DNA of 64,000 nucleotides from Anaerolineales bacterium (GTDB lineage Bacteria > Chloroflexota > Anaerolineae > Anaerolineales > Villigracilaceae): assembly GCA_015075275.1 (NCBI GenBank), contig JABTUU010000002.1, positions 1-64,000 on the forward strand, read 5' to 3'. Within the stretch, counting starts at the first letter, position 1; each line of letters begins with the position of its first letter. A model generated the notes under the pieces. That model was not told the DNA's origin. It was given only the letters and a program-made list of their open reading frames with translations, and did not search any database. Positions 55,442 through 64,000 of the stretch are shown one piece after another. The position numbers and the translations under genes are program-made.

Positions 55442-55470
55442 ATTATATATGAAGAGATAAATTTACGCAA
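55442..55470 (-). promoter_or_regulatory. Promoter of rpoB
   Basis: On the minus strand TTGCGT (55465-55470) and TATAAT (55442-55447) are separated by 17 bases, about 165 bases before the rpoB start. Confidence 0.55.
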
Positions 55471-55603
55471 GGGTCACATTTGCGGCTTCAGCCCCTTTTC
55501 TCCAAATGCGAACGCGCCAATTCTATCACATTTCAGATATTCCGCAACTCAAACGCATTGAACGGGGTTTTGACATTCAACATCAACGCAAACAGGAGGA
55601 AGC

Positions 55604-56971
55604 GTGACAATCGAACGTTCAACTACAAACGACAAACGTGAAATCTTCGGCTGGGCAATGTACGACTGGGCGAACTCAGCCTTCAGCACGACGGTCGGAA
55701 CGGTCTTTCTCGGACCGTATATCGCGGCGCTCGCGGCGACCGCGGCAAAAGCCCATCCCGACGGACTCGCTCGTATTCTAGGGATCGCCATCGCGCCCGA
55801 TTCCTTCCTGCCTTACTGCGTCTCGCTTTCGGTGGGGTTGCAAGTTTTTTTCCTGCCCATCCTCGGCGCCATCGCGGACTATTCGCGTCAACGCAAACGG
55901 ATGATGCAAATCTTCGCCTTCACCGGCGCAATCGCCACTATCGCGCTGTTTTTCGTCGTTGACGCAACCTGGTGGCTTGGAGGCTTACTGTTTATCATCG
56001 CCAACCTGACCTTCGGCGCCGCAATCGTCTTCTACAACGCCTATCTTCCAGATATTGCCTCAGAAGAAGAAAGGGATCGCGTCTCTTCATACGGATGGGC
56101 GCTGGGTTATTTAGGCGGCGGATTATTGCTCGCGCTCAATTTAGCTTTCTATCAGTTCAGCGATAAACTCGGCGTGCCGAGCGGTTTAGCCGTGCGCATC
56201 AATCTGGCGTCGGCTGGCATATGGTGGTTCGGGTTCTCTTTTATAACGTGGCAGCGATTACGCTCTCGCCACACGGCGAAACCTCTTCCCCGAGGCGAAA
56301 CGTACATAAGCGTCGGGTTCAAGCAACTCGGCAAAACATTTCGAGAGATCAAACGCTTTCCCGAAACCATTAAATTCCTGGTCGCCTACTTTCTCTACAA
56401 CGACGGCATTCAAACCGTGATTGCGGTCTCCTCGACGTTCGCCGCTGCGCCTCTTATTCGCGGCGGATTGGAACTTCCGCTCGAAATATTGACGGGCATC
56501 ATTTTGATGATCCAGTTCGTAGCCTTCGTAGGCGCATTGCTCTGGGGCAAGCTTGCGGGATGGATCGGCGCGAAACGCTCCATTCTCGTCAGCCTCGTCA
56601 TCTGGACGGCGGTAGTGATCTATGCCTACGGCGGATTAAAAGGCGAATCACGCGTTACGGAATTTTTCATCCTGGGAATTTTCATCGCGCTCGTGTTGGG
56701 CGGCTCGCAAGCGATCAGCCGCAGTCTATTCGCCCAAATGATCCCCAAAGGACGAGAAGCCGAATTCTATTCTTTTTATGAGGTCAGCGAACGCGGCACC
56801 TCTTGGACCGGCCCACTGATCTTCGGCTTGGCGAATCAACTTTTCGGCAGCTTGCGTTACGGTATTCTGGCTTTGATCTTCTACTTCATCGCGGGCTTAA
56901 TCGTGTTGCCGCTCGTGAACGTGCAAAAAGCCATGGACGACGCAAAAAGTTATAAATCTGCCGAGCAATAG
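55604..56971 (+). CDS. MFS transporter, UMF1/Atg22-like family
   Basis: The 455-residue protein has about eleven to twelve hydrophobic helices. REIFGWAMYDWANSAFSTTV near the start is the signature of the UMF1 (Atg22-like) family, with PILGAIADYSRQRKRMM in the first cytoplasmic loop and GGSQAISRSLFAQMIPKGRE in the second half. The substrate is unknown in bacteria. The GTG start at 55604 has AGGAGGAAGC before it. A bidirectional terminator separates it from dcd. Confidence 0.9.
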   Translation: MTIERSTTNDKREIFGWAMYDWANSAFSTTVGTVFLGPYIAALAATAAKAHPDGLARILGIAIAPDSFLPYCVSLSVGLQVFFLPILGAIADYSRQRKRMMQIFAFTGAIATIALFFVVDATWWLGGLLFIIANLTFGAAIVFYNAYLPDIASEEERDRVSSYGWALGYLGGGLLLALNLAFYQFSDKLGVPSGLAVRINLASAGIWWFGFSFITWQRLRSRHTAKPLPRGETYISVGFKQLGKTFREIKRFPETIKFLVAYFLYNDGIQTVIAVSSTFAAAPLIRGGLELPLEILTGIILMIQFVAFVGALLWGKLAGWIGAKRSILVSLVIWTAVVIYAYGGLKGESRVTEFFILGIFIALVLGGSQAISRSLFAQMIPKGREAEFYSFYEVSERGTSWTGPLIFGLANQLFGSLRYGILALIFYFIAGLIVLPLVNVQKAMDDAKSYKSAEQ

Positions 56972-56982
56972 CGGGCTTCATC

Positions 56983-57015
56983 AAAGAACTGTGAGCGTAA
57001 CGCTCACAGTTCTTT
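56983..57015. terminator. Bidirectional terminator between the UMF1 gene and dcd
   Basis: AAAGAACTGTGAGCG pairs perfectly with CGCTCACAGTTCTTT across TAA, with T-runs on both strands. It serves the convergent UMF1 and dcd genes. Confidence 0.92.
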
Positions 57016-57018
57016 GAT

Positions 57019-57573
57019 TCACAACTTCGGCAGGACGATGGATTGCTGTTTCTGATACTTCCCTTTTTTATCCGCGTACGAGACTTCACATTCTTCATCC
57101 GCCTCAAAGAACAACACTTGCGCCAAACCTTCGTTTGCATAAATTTTTGCGGGCAGCGGCGTGGTGTTCGAGATTTCCAGCGTGACGTAACCTTCCCACT
57201 CCGGCTCGAACGGCGTGACGTTGACGATCAGCCCGCAACGCGCATAGGTTGACTTTCCCAAGCAAACCGTCAACACTTTGCGCGGAATACGGAAGTATTC
57301 GACGGTGCGCGCCAGCGCGAACGAATTCGGCGGAATGATGCATACGTCGCCCTTAAATTCCACCATGGATCTATGGTCGAAATTCTTCGGATCTACGATC
57401 GCAGAATGGACATTCGTGAAGATCATAAATTCATCCGCTACGCGCACATCGTATCCATACGATGAAACGCCGTAAGAAATAACGCCTTGCCGAACTTGCC
57501 GGTCTACGAACGGTTCGATCATTTTCCGCTCAATCGCCATTGTACGAATCCAGTGATCGGGTTTCAATCCCAT
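57019..57573 (-). CDS. dcd: dCTP deaminase
   Basis: Dcd deaminates dCTP to dUTP, feeding dTMP synthesis. The 184 residues are of usual length. [57 protein letters not shown] and [10 protein letters not shown] are diagnostic; the last-but-one block carries the active-site Arg, Ser and Glu. AGGAG precedes ATG 57573. A bifunctional deaminase-dUTPase is possible but was not decidable by eye. Confidence 0.95.
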   Translation of the reverse strand: MGLKPDHWIRTMAIERKMIEPFVDRQVRQGVISYGVSSYGYDVRVADEFMIFTNVHSAIVDPKNFDHRSMVEFKGDVCIIPPNSFALARTVEYFRIPRKVLTVCLGKSTYARCGLIVNVTPFEPEWEGYVTLEISNTTPLPAKIYANEGLAQVLFFEADEECEVSYADKKGKYQKQQSIVLPKL

Positions 57574-57602
57574 GTCTGCTCCTTGTTGCGCAACTATTGC
57601 GC

Positions 57603-58550
57603 TTATCGCGCTATGATAACAACGTCTGTACGTTTCCCCGATTCTACTTCAATCTGACGCTCGTACATTTTTCCGTTATAGATGAACGCCAAACGATACC
57701 GTCCGGCGGGAAGGTCGCCGATGGCGGCGTTCTCTTCTCCAAGCGCCAGCGAACGATGATATGTCTCCAAATAATACACATTCAGAATTTCGTCCGCGTC
57801 GGAACGCCGTTCAAGCGTGATCGTCGCGCGTTGAAATCTCATCTCGGCGTCGAACAGGGCAAACGCCAACACGCCGAACGATGGGCGGGGAGTCAGCCAT
57901 AGTTCAGGATTCATCGTCGAAGAATAATCCTCCACATCGCCGCGACGAACCTCAAAATGCAGATGACTGCCAATCGCCACGCCGCTTTGCCCCACTTCGC
58001 CAATCTGCTCCCCCGCTTTCACCGTCTCGCCGGCTTGCACAACGATCTTTGAAAGATGAGCGTATAGCGTAAATAAATTATTCTCATGCCCGATTACGAC
58101 TAAATTACCATAATACATTCGCCACGGGCTGTATATTGCGACATCATCGGGTCCTGCGAAAATGATAACGCCCGCTCCCGCCGTATAGACAGGCGTCCCC
58201 AACGGATTGACAAACTCGACGCCATGATGCGGGTCGCGCGTTCCACGCTCGGTCGAAGCGTAAGGATAAATCCTATCTACTTGATCGTTGTTAGGCGGAA
58301 GGATCGGGCGTTGGAAGAGAAAACTCCCAGCGCTAATGCAAAAATCCGCCGTCAACGGGTCGCAGGGAATCGGCGTCGCCGTCTGCGTAGAGGTTGGAAG
58401 AGAAGTCGGGAGCGCAGTCGCTGTTTGCGTGGGAGCAATCAGCGTCAAGGTCGGCGCGGGCGCAGAAAAGGTCGCAGTCGCCAGCGGAGTCGTCGTCGAA
58501 CAGGAAGCGAGAAATATTGCCGCGCACAACCAGCGCATTTTTCGATTCAT
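57603..58550 (-). CDS. M23-family peptidase-like lipoprotein
   Basis: ATG 58550 gives 315 residues with a lipoprotein signal ending FLASC, then a Thr/Pro-rich linker. The M23 domain (about 95-220) has [19 protein letters not shown] and [11 protein letters not shown]. In classic LytM-type enzymes the first motif reads HxGxD; here the metal-ligand Asp is Glu. HxH is intact. The domain may still cleave wall peptides or may have become a binding module. The C-terminal ~90 residues form a beta-sandwich-like region with [18 protein letters not shown]. Function is probably in the cell envelope. Confidence 0.85.
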   Translation of the reverse strand: MNRKMRWLCAAIFLASCSTTTPLATATFSAPAPTLTLIAPTQTATALPTSLPTSTQTATPIPCDPLTADFCISAGSFLFQRPILPPNNDQVDRIYPYASTERGTRDPHHGVEFVNPLGTPVYTAGAGVIIFAGPDDVAIYSPWRMYYGNLVVIGHENNLFTLYAHLSKIVVQAGETVKAGEQIGEVGQSGVAIGSHLHFEVRRGDVEDYSSTMNPELWLTPRPSFGVLAFALFDAEMRFQRATITLERRSDADEILNVYYLETYHRSLALGEENAAIGDLPAGRYRLAFIYNGKMYERQIEVESGKRTDVVIIAR

Positions 58551-58586
58551 AACATGAGACAATCGTCAACGCGGCGCAGAAGCGGG

Positions 58587-60119
58587 TTAGACGCGATCGC
58601 GCTCTTTCATTGCAGACCGAATTTCTTTCTCGAATTCTTCGGCTTTTATTTCCAGGTCGGCAAGTTCCTTCAGCATCGCATCGCCCGCGGAAGCCGCCGC
58701 GCCCAGCGATCGAATGTTGATGCGCACGTTGTAGGCGGCGGCGGTCAGCGCCGCACGAGCCATGGCAAAACCAGACGCCGCGTCGCTGGTCGTGTTCGCG
58801 TTGGCGTCTCTCGCGCATTTCAAAGCGAGTTCCATTATTTTTACCGCGCGTTCAGCGACATGCAAGGGGACAATCGCTGCGTCGAGAGTCGCCTTATGGA
58901 TCGCGGCAGAGCGCGTAGTTTTTTGTTCGTCAGTGTCTTTCGGCAATTTGAACGTCGTCATCAGCGCTTCAAAGGAAGCGGCATCGTCGTCGACTGCCTG
59001 CGTTAACTCCTCGCGAAGTTTCTCTGCCGTAGCGCGTACAGTTTGCATTTCGGCTTCGACCGCTTCATATTTCTTCTTGCCGATCGTTAACCCCGAGACC
59101 ATCGCAACCAATGCCGCCCCCATCGCGCCGGCATACGCGCCAGCCGAACCGCCGCCGGGCGTCGGCGTAGCGGCGGCTAATCTATCTACAAATGAAGCGG
59201 GCGTAGAAGACGAGGCAACGGCGCCCGAAGATTGATAAAGTCTGCTCTCCAATACTTGGGCTTTATCGAATTGGTCCAATTGCATGTACCAGACCGCCGC
59301 ATCCGTCAGCGCTTCTTGCGGGATCAACCCGACGAGTTCGCTATGGTGAATTCCAACGCCGTAGCGTTGCGCCTCGCGCCGAATAAACTCAACCACGCGC
59401 GCGATAGGCGTTTGATGAAAATCCGTAAGGTTCATCGAGACCTGCGCGCGACCTTCCACAAGCAAGCCCAGCCCTTTGACGTAACGAAGTCCGCCGGACG
59501 ATTGACGCACAGCCTTGGCGATCTTTTTTGCGACGCTTACATCGTCGGTCGTGAGATAGACGTTGAACGCGATCAACGGGTTGCGCGCACCGATGACGGT
59601 CGCTCCCGCTTTTGGAAGTTTGTTCGGGCCATAGTCGGGCTTGCGGTTCGGATCAGATTCAATTTCTGTTTTCAAGCCTTCATACTGTCCCTTGCGAATG
59701 TTTTCAAGATTCACGCGTTCAGGGCGCGTCGCTGCCGCTTCATAGAGATAGATCGGGATATTAAGCTCGCTTGCTGCGCGCTCGCCCAGTCGTTTGGCGA
59801 GCGCAATGCATTCATCCATCGTCGCGCCTTGAAGCGGAACAAACGGACAAACGTCCGTCGCGCCAATGCGCGGATGTTCGCCCGTGTGCGCGTCGAGGTC
59901 AATCAGTTCGGCGGCGGTCTTGATCGCGCGGAAAGCAGCTTCTTCCACGTCTGCGGGCGGGCCGGCGAACGTCAGCACAGTGCGGTTGTGGTCGAGATCG
60001 GAAGAACGGTCAAGAAGTTTAATTCCGCCGACCGATTCGATGGCGGCAGCAATCCGGTCAATCACTTCAGGGCGGCGCGCTTCGGAGAAATTAGGGATAC
60101 ATTCGATAAGAGAGGTCAT
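58587..60119 (-). CDS. ftcD: Bifunctional glutamate formimidoyltransferase / formimidoyl-THF cyclodeaminase
   Basis: The 510-residue protein fuses both activities, as in animal FTCD. Residues 1-300 are the formimidoyltransferase: LIECIPNFSEARRPEVIDRI, HTGEHPRIGATDVCPFVPL and FHQTPIARVVEFIRREA. Residues about 320-505 are the cyclodeaminase: ATPTPGGGSAGAYAGAMGAA and later helical segments. Together they pass the formimino group from histidine breakdown to tetrahydrofolate and release ammonia. No other histidine-degradation gene is in view. The start is preceded by AGGA. Confidence 0.95.
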   Translation of the reverse strand: MTSLIECIPNFSEARRPEVIDRIAAAIESVGGIKLLDRSSDLDHNRTVLTFAGPPADVEEAAFRAIKTAAELIDLDAHTGEHPRIGATDVCPFVPLQGATMDECIALAKRLGERAASELNIPIYLYEAAATRPERVNLENIRKGQYEGLKTEIESDPNRKPDYGPNKLPKAGATVIGARNPLIAFNVYLTTDDVSVAKKIAKAVRQSSGGLRYVKGLGLLVEGRAQVSMNLTDFHQTPIARVVEFIRREAQRYGVGIHHSELVGLIPQEALTDAAVWYMQLDQFDKAQVLESRLYQSSGAVASSSTPASFVDRLAAATPTPGGGSAGAYAGAMGAALVAMVSGLTIGKKKYEAVEAEMQTVRATAEKLREELTQAVDDDAASFEALMTTFKLPKDTDEQKTTRSAAIHKATLDAAIVPLHVAERAVKIMELALKCARDANANTTSDAASGFAMARAALTAAAYNVRINIRSLGAAASAGDAMLKELADLEIKAEEFEKEIRSAMKERDRV

Positions 60120-60225
60120 ATAATTTCCTAATCTACAGCTCAGTGTTGTGCATCAAATTCACGCGTTATTATAACGGCGACGCGCGCCAAAAACGGAAAT
60201 CGCCCAAAAGTTGAATTTTGTTCAA

Positions 60226-60234
60226 TGGTATAAT
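60226..60234 (+). promoter_or_regulatory. Extended -10 promoter for the LysM gene
   Basis: TGGTATAAT fits the extended -10 consensus exactly. It ends 10 bases before ATG 60245, so the message is leaderless or nearly so. Confidence 0.6.
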
Positions 60235-60244
60235 TCCCGCCCGT

Positions 60245-61402
60245 ATGTCTCAAGAGCCTATATCTCCAAAGTCACAGATCTGCCCCACGTGCGGAACGCG
60301 CCTGAGCGAAAATGCCACGCGCTGCCTCGTATGCGGGACCGAACTTAAAGCTAAAGCAGCGGCTAAAACCAAAGCGGACGCATCTTTGCAAGCCAGCCGT
60401 ATGCCCGAAATCAGGCTGAGTTTGCCGGTCGCGCTTGCCGCGCTTGTCACCATCTTAGCGCTCGGCGCATTCCTTGTTTATTTCGTGCTATCCAGCGGCG
60501 CGACCGGCACGTCGCTCGTCACGCCGACCGCGGTTGGCACGGCGACAGCCACCGCCACGATCACACCCACGCCGACCGAACAACCGACTCTAACGCCGAT
60601 CCCCTCTCAAACGCCGCTCCCGCCGTTCGAGTACACCGTGCGCAGCGGCGAGACCTGCGGCGTGATCGCAGCAACATTTAAGATTTCGGTGCAAAGCATT
60701 ATCACTGAGAATCAATTATCGTCGCAATGCTTTGTTTCCGAAGGGCAAGTGTTGAAGATTCCCTATCCTACCTCCACGCCTGCGCCGCCGCCGACGGATA
60801 TTCCTAACGAAGCGACGCAAACCGCGCAGGCATGCGAGAAAGTAGTGTACACCGTTCAGACGGACGATACGCTCTCCAGCATCGCCGCGAACTATAACGT
60901 GCCGCAGGATGCGATCAAGTTCTATAACGGATTGGCTTCCGACAACGTATTGCTGGGGACGACGCTGGTTATCCCCTTGTGCGAACGCTTCGCTACGCCG
61001 GGACCGACTCCCACGCCGACGCTTCCGCCGCCTTACCTCGCTCCGAACTTACTTTTGCCAGCCGATGGCGCCGCGTTTACCCTTGCCAACGACGTGGTTA
61101 CGTTGCAATGGGCGTCTGTGGGGGCGTTGCGCGACAACGAACGATATCAAGTCGTGATTGAAGATGTGACCACCGGCGATCTGCGCCTCACCGAATATGT
61201 GAGCGACACGAAATACATCGTGCCTACGTCCTTCCGCCCGACTGACAATTTGGCGCATATCATCCGCTGGCGGGTAACGACAGTGCGGCAAACCGGCGTA
61301 GACGAGCAAGGTCAACCTGTGTGGACTTCGGCGGGAGCCGTCAGCGACAAACGCAACTTCTCATGGGTTGGAGCCGCCATACAAGGAACGCCAAAACCGT
61401 AG
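60245..61402 (+). CDS. Membrane protein with zinc ribbon and two LysM domains
   Basis: ATG 60245 gives 385 residues. A cytoplasmic zinc ribbon (CPTCGTRLSENATRC with VCG, four cysteines) is followed by a membrane helix around residues 63-87. A Thr/Pro-rich stretch and two LysM repeats come next: EYTVRSGETCGVIAATFKIS with GQVLKIPYP, and VYTVQTDDTLSSIAANYNVP with GTTLVIPLC. LysM domains bind GlcNAc-containing wall polymers. The C-terminal ~115 residues look like a fibronectin-III-type beta domain with a conserved Trp. It may link a cytoplasmic event to the cell wall. A promoter box precedes the ATG and a strong terminator follows the stop. Confidence 0.88.
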   Translation: MSQEPISPKSQICPTCGTRLSENATRCLVCGTELKAKAAAKTKADASLQASRMPEIRLSLPVALAALVTILALGAFLVYFVLSSGATGTSLVTPTAVGTATATATITPTPTEQPTLTPIPSQTPLPPFEYTVRSGETCGVIAATFKISVQSIITENQLSSQCFVSEGQVLKIPYPTSTPAPPPTDIPNEATQTAQACEKVVYTVQTDDTLSSIAANYNVPQDAIKFYNGLASDNVLLGTTLVIPLCERFATPGPTPTPTLPPPYLAPNLLLPADGAAFTLANDVVTLQWASVGALRDNERYQVVIEDVTTGDLRLTEYVSDTKYIVPTSFRPTDNLAHIIRWRVTTVRQTGVDEQGQPVWTSAGAVSDKRNFSWVGAAIQGTPKP

Positions 61403-61425
61403 CATAAAATATTGTTATGAGATTA

Positions 61426-61462
61426 AACCGTCCTGCCCTTCATGAAGGGCAGGACGGTTTTT
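61426..61462 (+). terminator. Rho-independent terminator after the LysM gene
   Basis: AACCGTCCTGCCCTT pairs with AAGGGCAGGACGGTT across CATG and is followed by TTTAT. Confidence 0.93.
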
Positions 61463-61483
61463 ATACTCTCGTAACCGCTTTCG

Positions 61484-61979
61484 TTAATGTCTAAGTCGTC
61501 TCGCAGCCAACCTGATCAACCCGAATGCGGCGAGCAACGTCAGCCCTATCGCAACCTCAAACGCCAGCCGGTTGACGCGCACAGTCGCGCTCAGTAGCGC
61601 GACTGCCGCACCTAGCGCGGCGACGATCGCCGCGCGTATCAATTGACGGCGCTTCATGCTCCGAACGTCGTCCGTGGGACGGGCGTAACTTAATCGCCGC
61701 GTGAAATCGGATAAATTCCAGCCAAGCAGCCCGCCGAACGCGCCAAGCATCATCCAGGCGGAGACGAAATCATTCCACACGCCATATGCCGCGCCGCACA
61801 GCATAAGAAAGAACGCGGCGGAAGACGCCCAATACTGCTTTCGCCAATGAGGTCCATACCCACGCCGCGCCAAGCAAGACAAATCCGCGCGCGAACTCAC
61901 TCATGCCCGCCTGCGAGTATCCATACGCGAGCGAGACGCAGCCGATTAACACGCTTAGAAGAAAGGCAATCAGGGTCAC
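61484..61979 (-). pseudogene. Hydrophobic membrane protein broken by a frameshift
   Basis: GTG 61979 (GGAG before it) starts MTLIAFLLSVLIGCVSLAYG in one frame, which loses its sense after WTSLAKAV near 61835. The next frame then continues ASSAAFFLMLCGAAYGVWND and a further 100 residues with three more helices, a basic loop (RRLSYARPTDDVRSMKRR) and an end at 61484. The two parts join as one protein of about 160 residues with four or five helices. The break may be real decay, a sequencing error, or programmed, the last being least likely. No family was recognised. Confidence 0.6.
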
Positions 61980-62022
61980 CGGCGCTCCAATTCAGACATA
62001 CAACGAATTCTACCAGCCCGGC

Positions 62023-62028
62023 TATAAT
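62023..62028 (+). promoter_or_regulatory. -10 box for the DUF309 gene
   Basis: A perfect TATAAT ends 9 bases before GTG 62038, another leaderless-type start. Confidence 0.5.
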
Positions 62029-62037
62029 CGCAACATT

Positions 62038-62469
62038 GTGAATACCCTATTCGACGAGCGTTACGCTCCGCTTCATCCATCCGCTATAGAGGGATTGCGT
62101 CTATTCAATAACGGAAAATATTTTGAAGCGCACGAAGCGTTAGAGACCGCTTGGTTGGAAGAGCGCGGCAAGATTCGCGATCTATATCGCGGAATCCTTC
62201 AAGTGGGCGTCGCCTATTTACATATCACGCGCGGGAATTATAACGGCGCGATTAAAGTGTATGGTCGCAGTCTAAAATGGTTGCGAGATTGGTCCCCCAC
62301 CTGCCGTGGGGTTTATGTGGAAGAATTACGCCGAAACGCAGAAACGGCGCTTGATGAGGTCGCGCGGTTAGGCAAAGGGCGAATTAAGGAATTCGATTTA
62401 ACTTTATTAAAACCCATCCGTTGGAGAGAAGATCTTCAATCGCAATTTATCACAGCTGAAAGCGGATGA
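62038..62469 (+). CDS. DUF309-family protein
   Basis: GTG 62038 gives 143 residues; a longer in-frame start at 61903 would run through the promoter and the opposite gene. LFNNGKYFEAHEALETAWLE carries the family FExHExLE motif, and RGILQVGVAYLHITRGNYNG completes it. These small helical proteins have a glutamate/histidine site and unknown function. It is convergent with the CapA-like gene, 15 bases apart, without a clear terminator. Confidence 0.85.
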   Translation: MNTLFDERYAPLHPSAIEGLRLFNNGKYFEAHEALETAWLEERGKIRDLYRGILQVGVAYLHITRGNYNGAIKVYGRSLKWLRDWSPTCRGVYVEELRRNAETALDEVARLGKGRIKEFDLTLLKPIRWREDLQSQFITAESG

Positions 62470-62484
62470 AAAGAATAAAAAGCG

Positions 62485-64000
62485 TCACGGCGTCGGAATG
62501 GACATCGGCGTGAGCGTCGGCGTGACCGCCGGGACGGGAGTCGGGATCGGCGGCGCCCAACCGCTATAATAAAAGTATTCGTTTAGGAATTCAGCCCGCT
62601 CTGCTTCGTTCATCCAGCGCGGACGCGAGTAATCTTCCAACATGGCGGTCAACAATTCCACGCCGATCAATCTGCCGTTATAGATCGCATAGCGATCTAT
62701 AAACTCGCGGCGGATTCCGCGCGGCATCCAACTCTGATCGCCCATCTGGTCGAAGAACAGATTCCCCAACCCGTAATGAATGAACGCCTCGCCATAGAAT
62801 TCCATCTTTTGCGCGTAATGCGCCTGACTGCCGCTGATGGCGGACGCGCCCGCGTCCGCCATCGCGCGGAAATCTCTTATCTGTTGAGGGTTGGGCTGCG
62901 AGTCGTAACTTTCATTCCATTGGAAGGTTGAAATAACAACATATCCTTGCGCCGTCAGCGCAGCGATTTCCGCCGCAAGATATTTAAAATCGCATGGCGC
63001 GGCGCCAGGACGATAATCGCGCGCGGTCGGGAAGCGATCCACATCGGGTTTGTTGCAGCCGATGAACGCAATTTTATTTCCATTCACGTCGAACAAAGCA
63101 GGCTTGAGCGCGTCTTGTAAATCTGCGCCGCCGCCAAAATAGGGCAGGTTATGCCGCCTGTAAATTTCAATGGTTTCCAACATGCCGCGCGCGCCGCGAT
63201 CGGCAAAGTGGTTGCCGGTCAGTTCAATTACATCGGCGCCCACGTCCAAAAACAACGCCATATATTTCGGGTCGCTGCAAAAGACCAGCGCAACTTGATC
63301 GGGTTTGGGAAATGTGCAACCGGTAAAGAACGGGATTTCATTGCTAATGTGCGTGATATCCGCCTCGCGCAACGCATCGCGAATTTTTTCACCGGGATAC
63401 GTCGCGCCTTTATATTCCATCGTCAGCGCAGTGGCGCGCACAAGGGCAGTAACGCCCGTCATGATTACGGTCGTCAACTTCGACGGGTCATAATTTGAGG
63501 TCAGTGGCTCAAGGGCGGCGGAAGATTGAAGCGTGAAATCAACGGCAAGCGGATACGATGCGCGCTCAAAATCTTTGCGAATCGGCGACTGTCCGTCAAT
63601 CGTCAATGTTTTCCACTGAGGTTGGAGATCTTCAAAAGGGATAATCGCCCACGCCGATTGACTCCACGCTTGCGCGAGCAAATCATTCATCGGAACAACT
63701 CGAACGGAATTTGAAGCCGGCTCGCCCCATGCAACGCTCAACGCCGCGCGCGTAGATCCGTCCATCAACAGCGGCGCGTTATCTAGCGGCGCATCGCCCG
63801 ACCAAGCGCCGCGCAATTGATCGAACGTCGCGCCGTCCGCAACAGTAGGAAACGGCGCGACAAGCGCATAGATCCATTGAATTTTCGTCTCGTTGAAATT
63901 TGAATTTGAACGACCAGCGCCGACGCGTCAAGAACGTACTCCGGCAAATTTAATTCTCGCGCCCGTTCGCGCAACAAGGCTGGGACAGAATCTCCAACGC
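62485..64000 (-). pseudogene. CapA-family (poly-gamma-glutamate type) protein, frameshifted and 5' incomplete
   Basis: The main frame, from 63927 down to the stop at 62485, contains the CapA-like calcineurin fold: MTGVTALVRATAL, ISNEIPFFTGCTF, VIELTGNHFADRGARGML, GGGADLQDALKP, FIGCNKPDVDR, and GSQAHYAQKMEFYGEAFIHYGLGN. The metal His residues of GNHFAD and QAHY are present. Upstream, sense continues in another frame, ERARELNLPEYVLDASALVV, open to the window edge; the switch lies near 63900, within a run of A and T. A Thr/Pro tail ends the protein. CapA relatives act in polymer synthesis or export at the envelope. The break could be a sequencing error. Confidence 0.75.

Larger units (their letters stand above)
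55279..55603. other. 325-base gap between rpoB and the UMF1 gene, holding the rpoB leader
   Basis: The gap holds the minus-strand rpoB promoter (55442-55470) and a leader of about 160 bases with one strong hairpin (55410-55430). No peptide gene was supported on either strand. The plus-strand promoter of the next gene was not clearly found. Confidence 0.6.

Noticed and set aside
59232-60131. Open frame of 299 codons antisense to ftcD
   Set aside because: The minus-strand frame has both FTCD domains; this one is a shadow.

Overview
The window looks like chromosome of a Chloroflexota bacterium, most likely class Anaerolineae. This is inference from gene content, with no search run. The pointers are many lipoproteins with Thr/Pro-rich linkers after a lipobox, a UMF1-type MFS transporter, a LysM protein with an N-terminal zinc ribbon, an S12 protein with an internal insertion, an RpoB with a large C-terminal-half insertion, and several start codons lying 6-10 bases after a TATAAT-like box.

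Layout. 1-12.9 kb: a partial CPBP protease, an SH3-like lipoprotein, a minus-strand methyl-cycle group (ahcY, a PfkB kinase that may act on adenosine, mtnA), an oligopeptide-type ABC importer lacking its ATPases, two small genes, a UbiA-family prenyltransferase, rarD and a DUF2203 gene. 12.9-18.7 kb: a minus-strand copper operon, csoR-copZ-copB-YHS-copA, with a recognisable CsoR operator over a strong promoter. 18.8-27.3 kb: an Rrf2-type regulator, two more UbiA-family enzymes, a DUF411 lipoprotein, then a decaheme lipoprotein cytochrome, a heptaheme membrane-anchored cytochrome, a TAT-exported four-cluster ferredoxin subunit and an NrfD/PsrC-type quinone-reactive membrane protein. 27.4-29.9 kb: two lipoproteins and mazG.

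29.9-55.3 kb is the str-S10-spc-alpha superoperon on the minus strand: rpoB, terminator, rpsL-rpsG-fusA-tuf-rpsJ, a structured gap, rplC through rplO, secY-adk-map-rpmJ-rpsM-rpsK-rpsD-rpoA-rplQ-truA-rplM-rpsI. Two expected genes are absent from their usual places: rpoC after rpoB, and infA between map and rpmJ.

55.6-64 kb: a UMF1 transporter, dcd, an M23 lipoprotein, a fused ftcD, a LysM/zinc-ribbon protein, a membrane protein broken by a frameshift, a DUF309 protein and a CapA-family protein (also frameshifted) that runs off the end.

The most interesting part is 18.8-27.3 kb. It has the parts of a membrane complex that would exchange electrons between the quinone pool and a 17-heme extracytoplasmic chain ending in a surface lipoprotein, with no recognisable catalytic subunit, next to three divergent UbiA prenyltransferases and copper-handling genes. 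No rRNA, tRNA, CRISPR array, insertion sequence or phage gene was seen.
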